Origin: JACJYC01 sp964558465
GTDB lineage: Bacteria > Bacteroidota > Bacteroidia > Chitinophagales > Saprospiraceae
Length of the DNA stretch: 51,668 nt
Assembly: GCA_964558465.1 (NCBI GenBank)
Contig: CAZLEF010000048.1
Coordinates: 1-51,668 of the forward strand
Direction: 5' to 3'
This document shows, piece by piece, positions 40,811-48,280 of the stretch (position 1 is its first letter; each line of letters begins with the position of its first letter). The notes under the pieces are model-generated. The model searched no databases. It saw only the letters and a program-made list of their open reading frames with translations, and was not told where the DNA came from. The position numbers were made by a program, and so were the translations under genes.

Positions 40811-42037
40811 TTAAATCAAATCTTTCAATCTGAAGCTCACTTTCAATTTTTCTCCATTTCGAAGAATGCCCAGTTTGATCTGTTTACCCGACCGGCCGCT
40901 CATCCGGTAGGTCACCTCTCCCAGGTTGAGCAGCCGGGTGGTGACGCCGTTGATGCTTTTGATCTGGTCGCCCGGCTGCATGCCGGCCAGGTCGGCCGGA
41001 CTTCCCGGAATAATATTGAAAACAATGATATCGGTCAGTTTGGAACCGGAAGCCACCAGGGCAAGTCCGCTTTTGTCAAACCTGAATTTTTCTTTAAAAT
41101 ACTTGTTGGGCTGGAGATAGAGTATTTCCCGGATATAGTCGAACGTAACGGTAAAACGCTCCAGCACCTGGTTTCCCACAATTCCGTTCCGTTGGTTGAC
41201 ATATTCGGAACCGAGGGTGGGCATGGAGTCCTGAAAATTGGTCACCACCCCTTGCATGGTGAAGGGGCCGATGTCCAGCCGGTCCATCCTGCCGTTATAG
41301 CCTTCCAGAAACCCGCCTAATCCGAGGCCGATATTTCCAGGCACCACATTCGAAGGTTTTTCAAATCCCGGAAGGGTATTGGTATGCAGCAACATGCCCA
41401 GGCTTGCGCCCGTGTCCACCAGCATTTTGAGGCTGTCGAGTTCCTGCCCCTGCTGGCCTGCATCCACCACAAGGTAGGGTTTGTTCCGGAAGATGTCGAT
41501 CGGAATGGCCGTGGACCTGTGTGGAACCGGAAAATGGCCGGGATCGAAAAAGGTCAACACCCTTTTGGTGTAATTGATCCGCACGACAAACCGCCGGAGG
41601 AGGTCTGCTCCAAGGATGCCGTGAACTTCGATGCCGGCCAGCTCATTGAATCTGAAATAATCATCCCCCAATACGAGGATGCTCCTTTGAGAGGCCAGCA
41701 TGTCGCCGACCTGGAGGTCGATCCCCCGGGCCAGGTAGGCGATCAGCTTGGTTTTCATGTCCGCGCCCAGGAGTGGAAATTCGCGGTGGTAGTCAATTTG
41801 CAACAGATCGGTAATTTCCTTGTGGGTCAGGATGGTATATTCCGCGCCGGTATCGACAATAAATTTGAGGGGAAATACCCTGTTAAACAAGACATTAACG
41901 ATGATGAAGTTATTTTCAAATTCAAACGGGATGTCAATCTTATGGGCATTCTTCATATTGATATCCGGAACCCGGATTCGCTGGGACCAGGCCATGGAGG
42001 CCCCCAATAGAAAGAAAAACAATAAAGTATATTTCAT
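40811..42037 (-). CDS. Retropepsin-like aspartic protease with PDZ domain
   Basis: 408 residues. A signal peptide (about 1-18, MKYTLLFFFLLGASMAWS) indicates export. Two aspartic-protease half-sites are present in one chain: VDTGA at 61-65 (Asp62) and VDTGA at 207-211 (Asp208), each followed by a hydrophobic-hydrophobic-Gly segment (GILGADLLRRFVV; GIVGNQVLERFTV). A PDZ domain ends the protein (about 325-405; IIPGSPADLAGMQPGDQIKS, INGVTT). It should act in the periplasm or at the cell surface. It is 19 bp upstream of the C39 exporter gene on the same strand; maturation or quality control of the exported product is inference. Confidence 0.85.
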   Translation of the reverse strand: MKYTLLFFFLLGASMAWSQRIRVPDINMKNAHKIDIPFEFENNFIIVNVLFNRVFPLKFIVDTGAEYTILTHKEITDLLQIDYHREFPLLGADMKTKLIAYLARGIDLQVGDMLASQRSILVLGDDYFRFNELAGIEVHGILGADLLRRFVVRINYTKRVLTFFDPGHFPVPHRSTAIPIDIFRNKPYLVVDAGQQGQELDSLKMLVDTGASLGMLLHTNTLPGFEKPSNVVPGNIGLGLGGFLEGYNGRMDRLDIGPFTMQGVVTNFQDSMPTLGSEYVNQRNGIVGNQVLERFTVTFDYIREILYLQPNKYFKEKFRFDKSGLALVASGSKLTDIIVFNIIPGSPADLAGMQPGDQIKSINGVTTRLLNLGEVTYRMSGRSGKQIKLGILRNGEKLKVSFRLKDLI

Positions 42038-42198
42038 AAGCCGGGAATATTACTTCATAACGCTTTACAACCATTCTTAGCTGACTTGATCCGGGTCTTC
42101 TCCTAAAATAATTCGGAAAGGGGGGATGCCCGGGGTTTCAAAAACCGATTTTTTTGCTCATCTTTACCCGCCAAAAATCAAGAAAGTCAAATAAAATC

Positions 42199-43002
42199 AT
42201 GGGAAATAACTTGTTAGCAGGAAAAAAGGGCATCATTTTTGGAGCGCTGGATGAAAAATCCATTGCCTGGCAAGTTGCCGAACGTTGTGTGGAAGAAGGC
42301 GCCAAAATCACGCTGACCAATGCACCGGTTGCCTTGCGCATGGGCCAGTTGAAAACACTGGGAGAGCGGCTGAACGCCGAGATCTTCCCGGCTGACGCCA
42401 CCAGCGTTGAAGACCTGGAAAACCTCTTCAGGCAATCCATGGATGTCCTGGGGGGCAAAGTTGATTTTGTGCTGCATTCCATCGGTATGTCGCTCAACGT
42501 CAGGAAAGGCCGTGAATATACGGATTTGAATTACGATTTCATGCAAAAGACGTTCGATATTTCCGCTATTTCATTTCACAAGATGATGCAGGTGATCTGG
42601 AAGTTGGACGCCATTAACGATTGGGGCTCCATCGTGGCGCTCACGTATATCGCTGCGCAAAGGGTTTTTCCGGACTACAACGAAATGGCGGAGTCCAAAG
42701 CCCTGCTCGAATCCTTTGCCCGCAGTTTCGGTTACCATTTCGGAACCAGCAAAAAAGTACGGGTGAATACGATCTCGCAATCGCCCACCATGACCACTGC
42801 CGGCAGCGGCGTTAAAGGGTTCGATGCATTTTTCGGGTACGCCGATAAAATGTCGCCGCTCGGCAACGCCAGTTCGGCTGCCTGCGCTGATTATTGCGCG
42901 GTCATGTTCTCCGACATGACACGCATGGTGACCATGCAAAACCTTTACCACGACGGCGGTTTTTCGAGCATGGGCATGAATCCGGCGGTTTTGGGTCTTT
43001 GA
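42199..43002 (+). CDS. fabI: Enoyl-[acyl-carrier-protein] reductase (NADH)
   Basis: 267 residues from the ATG giving MGNNLLAGKKGIIFG; the frame extends 15 codons upstream without support. The FabI-type Rossmann signature reads GALDEKSIAWQVA. The catalytic pair is in YNEMAESK (Tyr-x6-Lys), the spacing that separates FabI from ordinary short-chain dehydrogenases. LHSIGM and VRVNTISQSPTMTTAGSGV (read as the substrate-loop region) are also typical. It reduces trans-2-enoyl-ACP in the last step of fatty-acid elongation, in the cytoplasm. It is divergent from the retropepsin gene and upstream of an rmlD-like gene. Confidence 0.95.
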   Translation: MGNNLLAGKKGIIFGALDEKSIAWQVAERCVEEGAKITLTNAPVALRMGQLKTLGERLNAEIFPADATSVEDLENLFRQSMDVLGGKVDFVLHSIGMSLNVRKGREYTDLNYDFMQKTFDISAISFHKMMQVIWKLDAINDWGSIVALTYIAAQRVFPDYNEMAESKALLESFARSFGYHFGTSKKVRVNTISQSPTMTTAGSGVKGFDAFFGYADKMSPLGNASSAACADYCAVMFSDMTRMVTMQNLYHDGGFSSMGMNPAVLGL

Positions 43003-43034
43003 GTACGACGATGTTCATCAAATCCTTTTTTGCC

Positions 43035-43076
43035 GCGGATCAAACGGATTTAACGGATAAAATCCGTTCGATCCGC
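43035..43076. repeat. 17-bp imperfect hairpin between fabI and rmlD-like gene
   Basis: 43035-43051 (GCGGATCAAACGGATTT) pairs with 43060-43076 with one mismatch around an 8-nt loop. The loop repeats the same ACGGAT word. No T-run follows, so it is not called a terminator. Confidence 0.7.
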
Positions 43077-43098
43077 CCTACCTTCAAATGATGCAGGA

Positions 43099-43971
43099 AT
43101 GACCAGGATGCTGATCTGCGGGGCTGACGGCCAACTCGGCCGGAGTTTCCGGGCTTTGTCCGTTGAATACCCGGCGTGGAGCTTTACTTTTGCCGCCCGC
43201 CAGGACCTGGATATTGCCGACCCAACATCCATTGACCGTTTTTTCCGGGAACACCCCGTTGATTATTGCATCAATTGCGCTGCTTATACGGCTGTCGACC
43301 GCGCGGAACAGGAACCCGAAGCCGCGTTTGCCGTCAATGCCGCGGGCGTAGGGCGCCTGGCCCGGGCCTGCGCCGCCCGCAACGCCGTTCTTGTCCATTT
43401 CTCCACCGATTATGTCTTTCACGGCGGCCGGGGTATTCCGTTCAGGGAAGACGACCCGGTAGCGCCCCAAAGCGTATATGCCCTATCTAAATTGCAGGGT
43501 GAATCCGAAGCCCTCAACCAGAACCCATCGACACTGGTGATCCGGGCGTCCTGGATCTACTCCCGGTTCGGGCATAATTTTGTCAACACCATGCTTCGGC
43601 TTGGGCGGGAAAAAAGGGAGGTCAATGTCGTCGCCGACCAGATTGGCGCCCCCACTTACGCGCCTGACCTTGCCGGCGCGGTATTCACCATTCTTACCCG
43701 CCTCGAAGCGGGCCTGCGCCGGGAACAAGACCCCTTCGGCATTTACCATTACAGCAATGAAGGCGCAGCCAGCTGGTACGATTTTGCCAAAGCCATCTTT
43801 GAATTGAGCGGATTGGATTGCAAGGTGAACCCCATTGAAACCCGGGATTTTCCAACGGCCGCCAACCGGCCTTTGTACAGTTTGCTCAACAAATCCAAAA
43901 TCAAAACAACTTTTGGGCTGGACATTCCATATTGGCGGGAAAGCCTGAAGACCTGCCTGTTAGGGCAATGA
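43099..43971 (+). CDS. rfbD: dTDP-4-dehydrorhamnose reductase-like SDR
   Basis: 290 residues of the extended short-chain dehydrogenase fold: MLICGADGQLGRSF (NAD(P)-binding), DYCINCAAYTAVDRAEQEP, FSTDYVFHGG, YALSKLQGE (the YxxxK catalytic pair), VIRASWIYSRFGHNFVNTML and VADQIGAPTYAPDLA in turn. This order is that of RmlD/RfbD, the last step of dTDP-L-rhamnose synthesis. No rmlA, rmlB or rmlC gene is adjacent. A related NDP-sugar reductase is possible. Confidence 0.88.
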   Translation: MTRMLICGADGQLGRSFRALSVEYPAWSFTFAARQDLDIADPTSIDRFFREHPVDYCINCAAYTAVDRAEQEPEAAFAVNAAGVGRLARACAARNAVLVHFSTDYVFHGGRGIPFREDDPVAPQSVYALSKLQGESEALNQNPSTLVIRASWIYSRFGHNFVNTMLRLGREKREVNVVADQIGAPTYAPDLAGAVFTILTRLEAGLRREQDPFGIYHYSNEGAASWYDFAKAIFELSGLDCKVNPIETRDFPTAANRPLYSLLNKSKIKTTFGLDIPYWRESLKTCLLGQ

Positions 43972-44022
43972 ATTACCCGGGCGGGCCGTTATAGAAAGAC
44001 CTGAACAAAACCAAAACCAAAT

Positions 44023-44592
44023 ATGAAGAAGATCATTCTGATCCTTGGGTTCCTGGCGACCGGCTGCGTCCTGGCGTCCGCCCAAACCCGCATTATTCCC
44101 CAAGTGGGGGTCAACCTGTTCAATTTCAACGACAACTACGAAGACGGCGAGTTCAATGGAAAATCCGGCTTGCACATCGGCGCCGAGATCCGGTCCGGCA
44201 AAAAATTTTACGTTTCGATCGGCGGGCAGTATTTCCGGTTCAATTCGCGGTTTGAAGGCATCGCCGGGTTGTTCGACTACGATGTCAAAATGGAAGGCGT
44301 GCGCGTACCCTTGTACGTTGCCGGCGACCTGATCGGCGCAGAACGTTGGGGTTTACGCCTTTTTGTCGGGCCGAGCGCAAGCTTTATCCTTAGCACCGAT
44401 GATGAATTGCCCGGTTTCGAAGACGATGCGTTTAACGACCTCCGATGGGGGTTTAATGCCGGCGCAGGTCTCGATCTCGGTATTTTCACCCTGGACCTCA
44501 ATTATGAAATCGGGCTGAATAATGTGTTTTCGAATAAAAATATCGAAGCAAAAAGCAATATTCTCTTTGTGACGGGGGGGATACTATTCTAG
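44023..44592 (+). CDS. Porin-like outer-membrane beta-barrel protein
   Basis: 189 residues. Signal peptide MKKIILILGFLATGCVLASA, then TRIIPQVGVNLFNFNDNYED and strands ending LDLNYEIGLNNVFSNKN ... ILFVTGGILF. It belongs to the small outer-membrane barrel family of the gene at 15103-15696, which shares the NxE[IM]GLN motif before the last strand and the same overall length. It lies 51 bp after the rmlD-like gene on the same strand. Role unknown; a structural or binding barrel. Confidence 0.75.
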   Translation: MKKIILILGFLATGCVLASAQTRIIPQVGVNLFNFNDNYEDGEFNGKSGLHIGAEIRSGKKFYVSIGGQYFRFNSRFEGIAGLFDYDVKMEGVRVPLYVAGDLIGAERWGLRLFVGPSASFILSTDDELPGFEDDAFNDLRWGFNAGAGLDLGIFTLDLNYEIGLNNVFSNKNIEAKSNILFVTGGILF

Positions 44593-44776
44593 GTGGACGG
44601 CTTACGGTAGACGTTTACCCGCCTTTTGGGGCGGGGCCTGCGGTGAATTTATCCGCCTGAGGCGAGGTACAAGCATTGGGCGGATGGTGGACGGAACGCA
44701 GGCATTGGCCATCTAACTGAAAAGATGCATTCGCCCGTTAATGGGTGGCCAGGGTCCTGAGCGGATCCGAAGGAGG

Positions 44777-44808
44777 CGCCGGCGGACAAAAAAGTTCTGC
44801 CGGCGTTT
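44777..44808 (+). terminator. Possible terminator hairpin
   Basis: CGCCGGC (44777-44783) and GCCGGCG (44799-44805) form a 7-bp stem with a 15-nt loop, followed by TTT and an AT-rich run. It is about 185 bp after the barrel gene. The T-run is short, so this is tentative. The gap before it holds degenerate GGTRGAC words. Confidence 0.3.
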
Positions 44809-44845
44809 GCATTTTGTGCCATTTCAACTTTTTTTCAAAAAAATG

Positions 44846-44876
44846 TTGACAAGTTATCCGAAATAAAATACCTTTG
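44846..44876 (+). promoter_or_regulatory. Promoter with a long leader before T9SS gene
   Basis: TTG at 44846-44848, exactly 20 bp, then TACCTTTG at 44869-44876, an exact TAnnTTTG match. Transcription should begin near 44883, about 350 nt before the next start codon at 45234. Confidence 0.55.
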
Positions 44877-44882
44877 TCTTAT

Positions 44883-45233
44883 AAAAATCGACCGTTTCCT
44901 AATTCATAGCGACCGTTTACCAAAAAATCATGATCTCCTCTTTAATCCGGCACATTCAAATTTGGGATGCAACCCCGGATATCCGTATCAGCCGAAGTTC
45001 AGTTCACCCTTTAATTTTTGTGTGATTTAACCGTCACACATGCTGCAAATCCTTACAAACCGAACAATATAGTCTGCATTCCCTCATGCCGGACAGATCG
45101 CCTTGTCCGGTTGTTTATGCGCTGGAAGGCCTGCTTTCAGGCAGGCCTCCAGGCATAAATGAGGGGGGAGCAGGCAGCCATTTGGCATTCATGTTTATAA
45201 TCCCTGACATCCATGCAATTCAATCGGACGACT
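44883..45233 (+). other. Structured leader region, no protein gene
   Basis: No supported coding region. Features are an inverted repeat GTGTGA/TCACAC near 45020-45040, a 7-bp hairpin CCGGACA/TGTCCGG at about 45088-45110, and a long bulged hairpin, with 45116-45134 pairing to 45141-45157 around a 6-nt loop (GGCCTGC / GCAGGCC at its top). It is either a long 5' leader of the T9SS gene or a separate small RNA. Confidence 0.4.
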
Positions 45234-47573
45234 ATGAGAAAATGGATATTCCTCCTGTTTGCCGGAGGAATATTTCCTTCGGTTTGGGGGCAAAACCTAG
45301 CGGAGTGGCCGCTGGATAATTTGACTGGCGAAAACCCGGTCAACATTGCAAGCGGACTCTCTGCAACGGTTTTCCAACGCGGCAACGGCATCAGCGCTCT
45401 CCAGTTCAATGCCGGCGGCGCAGGCGCCAGGGGTTGGTCGGAAGGCTCCGAAATCAGTTCCCAGGATTATTTCGAGGTTTGCCTCATTCCGGCTTCGGGC
45501 CGGACGATGGAAGTTACCGGCATTGAATTTTCAGAAAGCCGGACCGGTACCGGGCCAAGAGTCTACCAATTGTGGTATTCCACCGATGGTTTTGCCACCG
45601 CCACACGACTGGATTCCGTTGGCATTCCGGATAATCCGCACGAAAGAACCCATAACCTGACTGGTCTTCAGATCGGCGGCTGCAACGCTGTTCCGGTTTG
45701 TTTCCGGTGGTACGCTTACCAGAGCGAAAACAGCAACGGTTTCTGGCGGCTTCGTGAAGTGGATTTCAACGGAGCGATTTCCGCTGCCTGCACGCCGCCC
45801 GCGCTGGCCGGCAGCTTGTCGGTCGTCAATATCGGCCTCCATACCATGGATCTCCATGTAGGCCCGGGGGCCGGCGACGGCTGCCTGGTGGTCATGCGAA
45901 AAGGCCAGGCCGTTGCTTCCAAACCCTGCAACGGCGAAGTGTATACCGGTTTCCCGGATTTTGGGACGGGGGGCGAGCTGTCGAACGGCGCATACGTCGT
46001 GTACGCAGGGCCCTGGAACGCCAATTTCACCGCCGGCAACCTCGAAGAAGGCGCCCGCTATTATTTTACTTTATTTCCATATCATTCCACGAATTACTGC
46101 TACAACCTGGGCGGGCCGCCCCTGCTGGATGTGGTGATGTTATGCCAGAACCCTGGCGAGATCACCGGTGAAATGGCCTTTGCGGCTGATGGAAAACTGA
46201 ATCTTTTATGGACCCCGCCCGATTGTTACGACGAGGTGCTGGTTGTTGCATCGGCGAATCCCGTCACCGGCGCGCCGGACGGCAATGGAAGTCAATATTT
46301 GCCCAATCTGGCATTCGGCGCGGGGTCCGATCCAACAGGCGATTTTGCGCCGGGCGAATATCCGGTATACCGGGGAAACGGCAATGCCCTGACCATAACG
46401 GGGTTGACCAACGAAACCCCCTGTTTCGTCAAGGTATTTGCCCGGCGGAATACCAACTGGAGCGACGGGGTGGAATGGTCGGCTACGCCCTTTGACGGCT
46501 GCCCCGACCTCGGCGGCCACGATGTCGTGTTCATCAATGAGATCCACTATGAGAACAACGGCGAAGACGTCGACGAAGGGGTAGAGATTGCCGGGCCGGC
46601 CAACTACAGCCTTGAAGGTTACGAATTGCATTTTTATGAAACCATAGCGCCCAACGAAGGACAGTTCTACCTGGCGCTGCCTCTGTATGACCGCATTGAC
46701 GATGAAGGCAATGGTTCCGGGGCCTTGTGGTTTCCGGTTCCAGGAATGGCCGATGGTTCCGGCGGGATTGTTTTGTACAATACCATCTCCCAGACCATCG
46801 TGCAATTCCTGGGGTACCGCAACTCGTTTACGGCCATCGACGGGGTGGCGGCTGGGATGACCTCCACTTTGCTGACCGATCCCAACGGGGGCGGAATATT
46901 TGAAAGCGCCGCTTTTCCGGCCGGGACTTCCATTCAAATGCAAGGGACCGGCGCCTGCCCCCTGGAGCTGTACTGGACGATGATGCAGCCCATGTCGCCG
47001 GGCGGGCTCAACGATAACCAGAGCGTTTTGCCCATTGTCTTGCTGGAATTCACCGCCCGCCTGTACGAAGACCGGGTGCTGTTGTACTGGCAAACTGCGA
47101 GCGAACAGAACAACGACTATATGGCCGTGGAAAGGAGCGCCGACGGGCGGACATTTGTGGAGATCGGCCGGGTCAGGGGCGCAGGCAATTCGGATCAGCC
47201 GCTGAGTTATTCCCTTTGGGACGATTCGCCGCACAAAGGGATCAACTATTACCGGCTCCGGCAGGTGGATTTCGACGGCAAAACCAGTTATTCAGGGGTG
47301 GTGAGCGTATGGTTGGCGGGGCAGCCCGGGCAGTTGAGCCTGGCGCCCAACCCGGCAAAAGATCAACTGCAGATCCTGGGACTCGACGGGAAAACCGTAA
47401 CCCGGCTGGAAGTGGTCAACGCCGGCGGGCAGGTCATGAACATCCCTTGGAACAATGCAGCGAGCTTTGAGTCACTAAATATAGGCGACTTGTCGCCGGG
47501 ACTTTATTTTATCCGGTTGGCGGACGACAGCGGGTGGTTTTACACCGGCCGTTTTGTCCGAACCCGGGAATAA
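45234..47573 (+). CDS. T9SS-sorted protein with lamin-tail-like domain
   Basis: 779 residues from the ATG that opens the signal peptide (MRKWIFLLFAGGIFPSVWGQ); an in-frame ATG seven codons upstream is less suitable. The N-terminal part (about 22-190) has the look of a discoidin/lectin-like beta domain (FQRGNGISALQFNAGGAGAR). Repeated fibronectin-like segments follow. A lamin-tail-type domain (about 430-575) contains VVFINEIHYENNGEDVDEGV and GGIVLYNTISQTIVQFLGY. The segment before the end (ARLYEDRVLLYWQTASEQNN ... INYYRLRQVDFDGKTSYS) and the terminal APNPAKDQLQILG ... LSPGLYFIRL ... GRFVRTRE form the standard T9SS type A sorting region. A surface or secreted protein; ligand unknown. Confidence 0.85.
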   Translation: MRKWIFLLFAGGIFPSVWGQNLAEWPLDNLTGENPVNIASGLSATVFQRGNGISALQFNAGGAGARGWSEGSEISSQDYFEVCLIPASGRTMEVTGIEFSESRTGTGPRVYQLWYSTDGFATATRLDSVGIPDNPHERTHNLTGLQIGGCNAVPVCFRWYAYQSENSNGFWRLREVDFNGAISAACTPPALAGSLSVVNIGLHTMDLHVGPGAGDGCLVVMRKGQAVASKPCNGEVYTGFPDFGTGGELSNGAYVVYAGPWNANFTAGNLEEGARYYFTLFPYHSTNYCYNLGGPPLLDVVMLCQNPGEITGEMAFAADGKLNLLWTPPDCYDEVLVVASANPVTGAPDGNGSQYLPNLAFGAGSDPTGDFAPGEYPVYRGNGNALTITGLTNETPCFVKVFARRNTNWSDGVEWSATPFDGCPDLGGHDVVFINEIHYENNGEDVDEGVEIAGPANYSLEGYELHFYETIAPNEGQFYLALPLYDRIDDEGNGSGALWFPVPGMADGSGGIVLYNTISQTIVQFLGYRNSFTAIDGVAAGMTSTLLTDPNGGGIFESAAFPAGTSIQMQGTGACPLELYWTMMQPMSPGGLNDNQSVLPIVLLEFTARLYEDRVLLYWQTASEQNNDYMAVERSADGRTFVEIGRVRGAGNSDQPLSYSLWDDSPHKGINYYRLRQVDFDGKTSYSGVVSVWLAGQPGQLSLAPNPAKDQLQILGLDGKTVTRLEVVNAGGQVMNIPWNNAASFESLNIGDLSPGLYFIRLADDSGWFYTGRFVRTRE

Positions 47574-47616
47574 CCCAATCAAGTAGTATCAGTAAGCAAG
47601 TAGGTTTTTGAAAATT

Positions 47617-47687
47617 CCGGAGTTGGCGGCGCATACCTGTTCTTAGGAGCGGGTATCACCGTCTCTCTGCTGCCGGCTCCGGTTTTT
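47617..47687 (+). terminator. Terminator after T9SS gene
   Basis: CCGGAGTTGGCGGC (47617-47630) pairs with GCTGCCGGCTCCGG (47669-47682): 14 bp including G-T pairs, around a 38-nt loop, followed by five T. It lies 44 bp after the stop. Confidence 0.5.
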
Positions 47688-47923
47688 ATTTCAACATCAT
47701 TTTTCAAATTCTATCCAGTCCAATCCGATCTAACATTAAGGTGAGTTTTGGATACATCGATTAAGTGTGCTTAAACTTTTATGCGGGCACGCTGGGGTAC
47801 GGAACATTGGGGAAATTGTAGCCGCCTTGCAGAAAAGACCGGCAGGTTTTCCGGGGTGAGCTGAAGCTTCAAATAGCGGCGGCTATTGAACCTTTTAGGC
47901 TAAAACCCATAAATAGCTGATTT
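47688..47923. other. Intergenic region with displaced RHS-like fragment
   Basis: No complete gene. Positions 47785-47812 match 50638-50665, inside the RHS gene, at 25 of 28 bases in the same orientation. Read on the minus strand the fragment encodes NVPYPSVP (NVLYPSVP in the RHS protein) and is followed two codons later by a stop. Confidence 0.55.
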
Positions 47924-48280
47924 TCAATTGCCCTTCAAGGTGGATAAATCAAAAACAACAGTATCTACTCTGCTATTAATACCACTTGTATCCTGTAGTA
48001 TCAATTTTAAAGAACCCCCTTCCAAAATGTGATTTAGAACCACATCGTATCGCTCATAAAACTTTACCACCTTTTCATTATTATCATCATTGACCCTTAA
48101 CTGGATTGATTCATTCGTAGTTGCATTAGATTCTGATTTGTAAACCAAGATATTTGTATACCCATAATTTAATTTTGATATATCAATATCCCGGATTTTC
48201 TTTGGCTTTTCATTAAAGATCCTATTATTGCACGAGGCGGTCAATATCAAAAAGAACCAAGCCCAATATTTTATTTTCAT
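47924..48280 (-). CDS. Small lipoprotein, candidate RHS-toxin immunity
   Basis: 118 residues. The lipobox LTASC puts the acylated Cys near residue 17, so the mature protein is membrane-anchored and faces the periplasm. The rest (YTNILVYKSESNATTNESIQ, VVFDLSTLKGN) is a short beta-rich domain that I do not recognise. Its start overlaps the stop of the RHS gene by four bases (ATGA), the coupling typical of toxin and immunity genes, and its base composition is AT-rich like the toxin tip. Immunity is inferred from position only. A lipoprotein immunity would imply that the toxin acts in the periplasm. Confidence 0.6.
   Translation of the reverse strand: MKIKYWAWFFLILTASCNNRIFNEKPKKIRDIDISKLNYGYTNILVYKSESNATTNESIQLRVNDDNNEKVVKFYERYDVVLNHILEGGSLKLILQDTSGINSRVDTVVFDLSTLKGN

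Noticed and set aside
44930..45028. 32-codon small frame in the T9SS leader (starts MISSLIRHIQ)
   Set aside because: No conservation evidence, no signal or motif, and short enough to occur by chance; kept as part of the leader.
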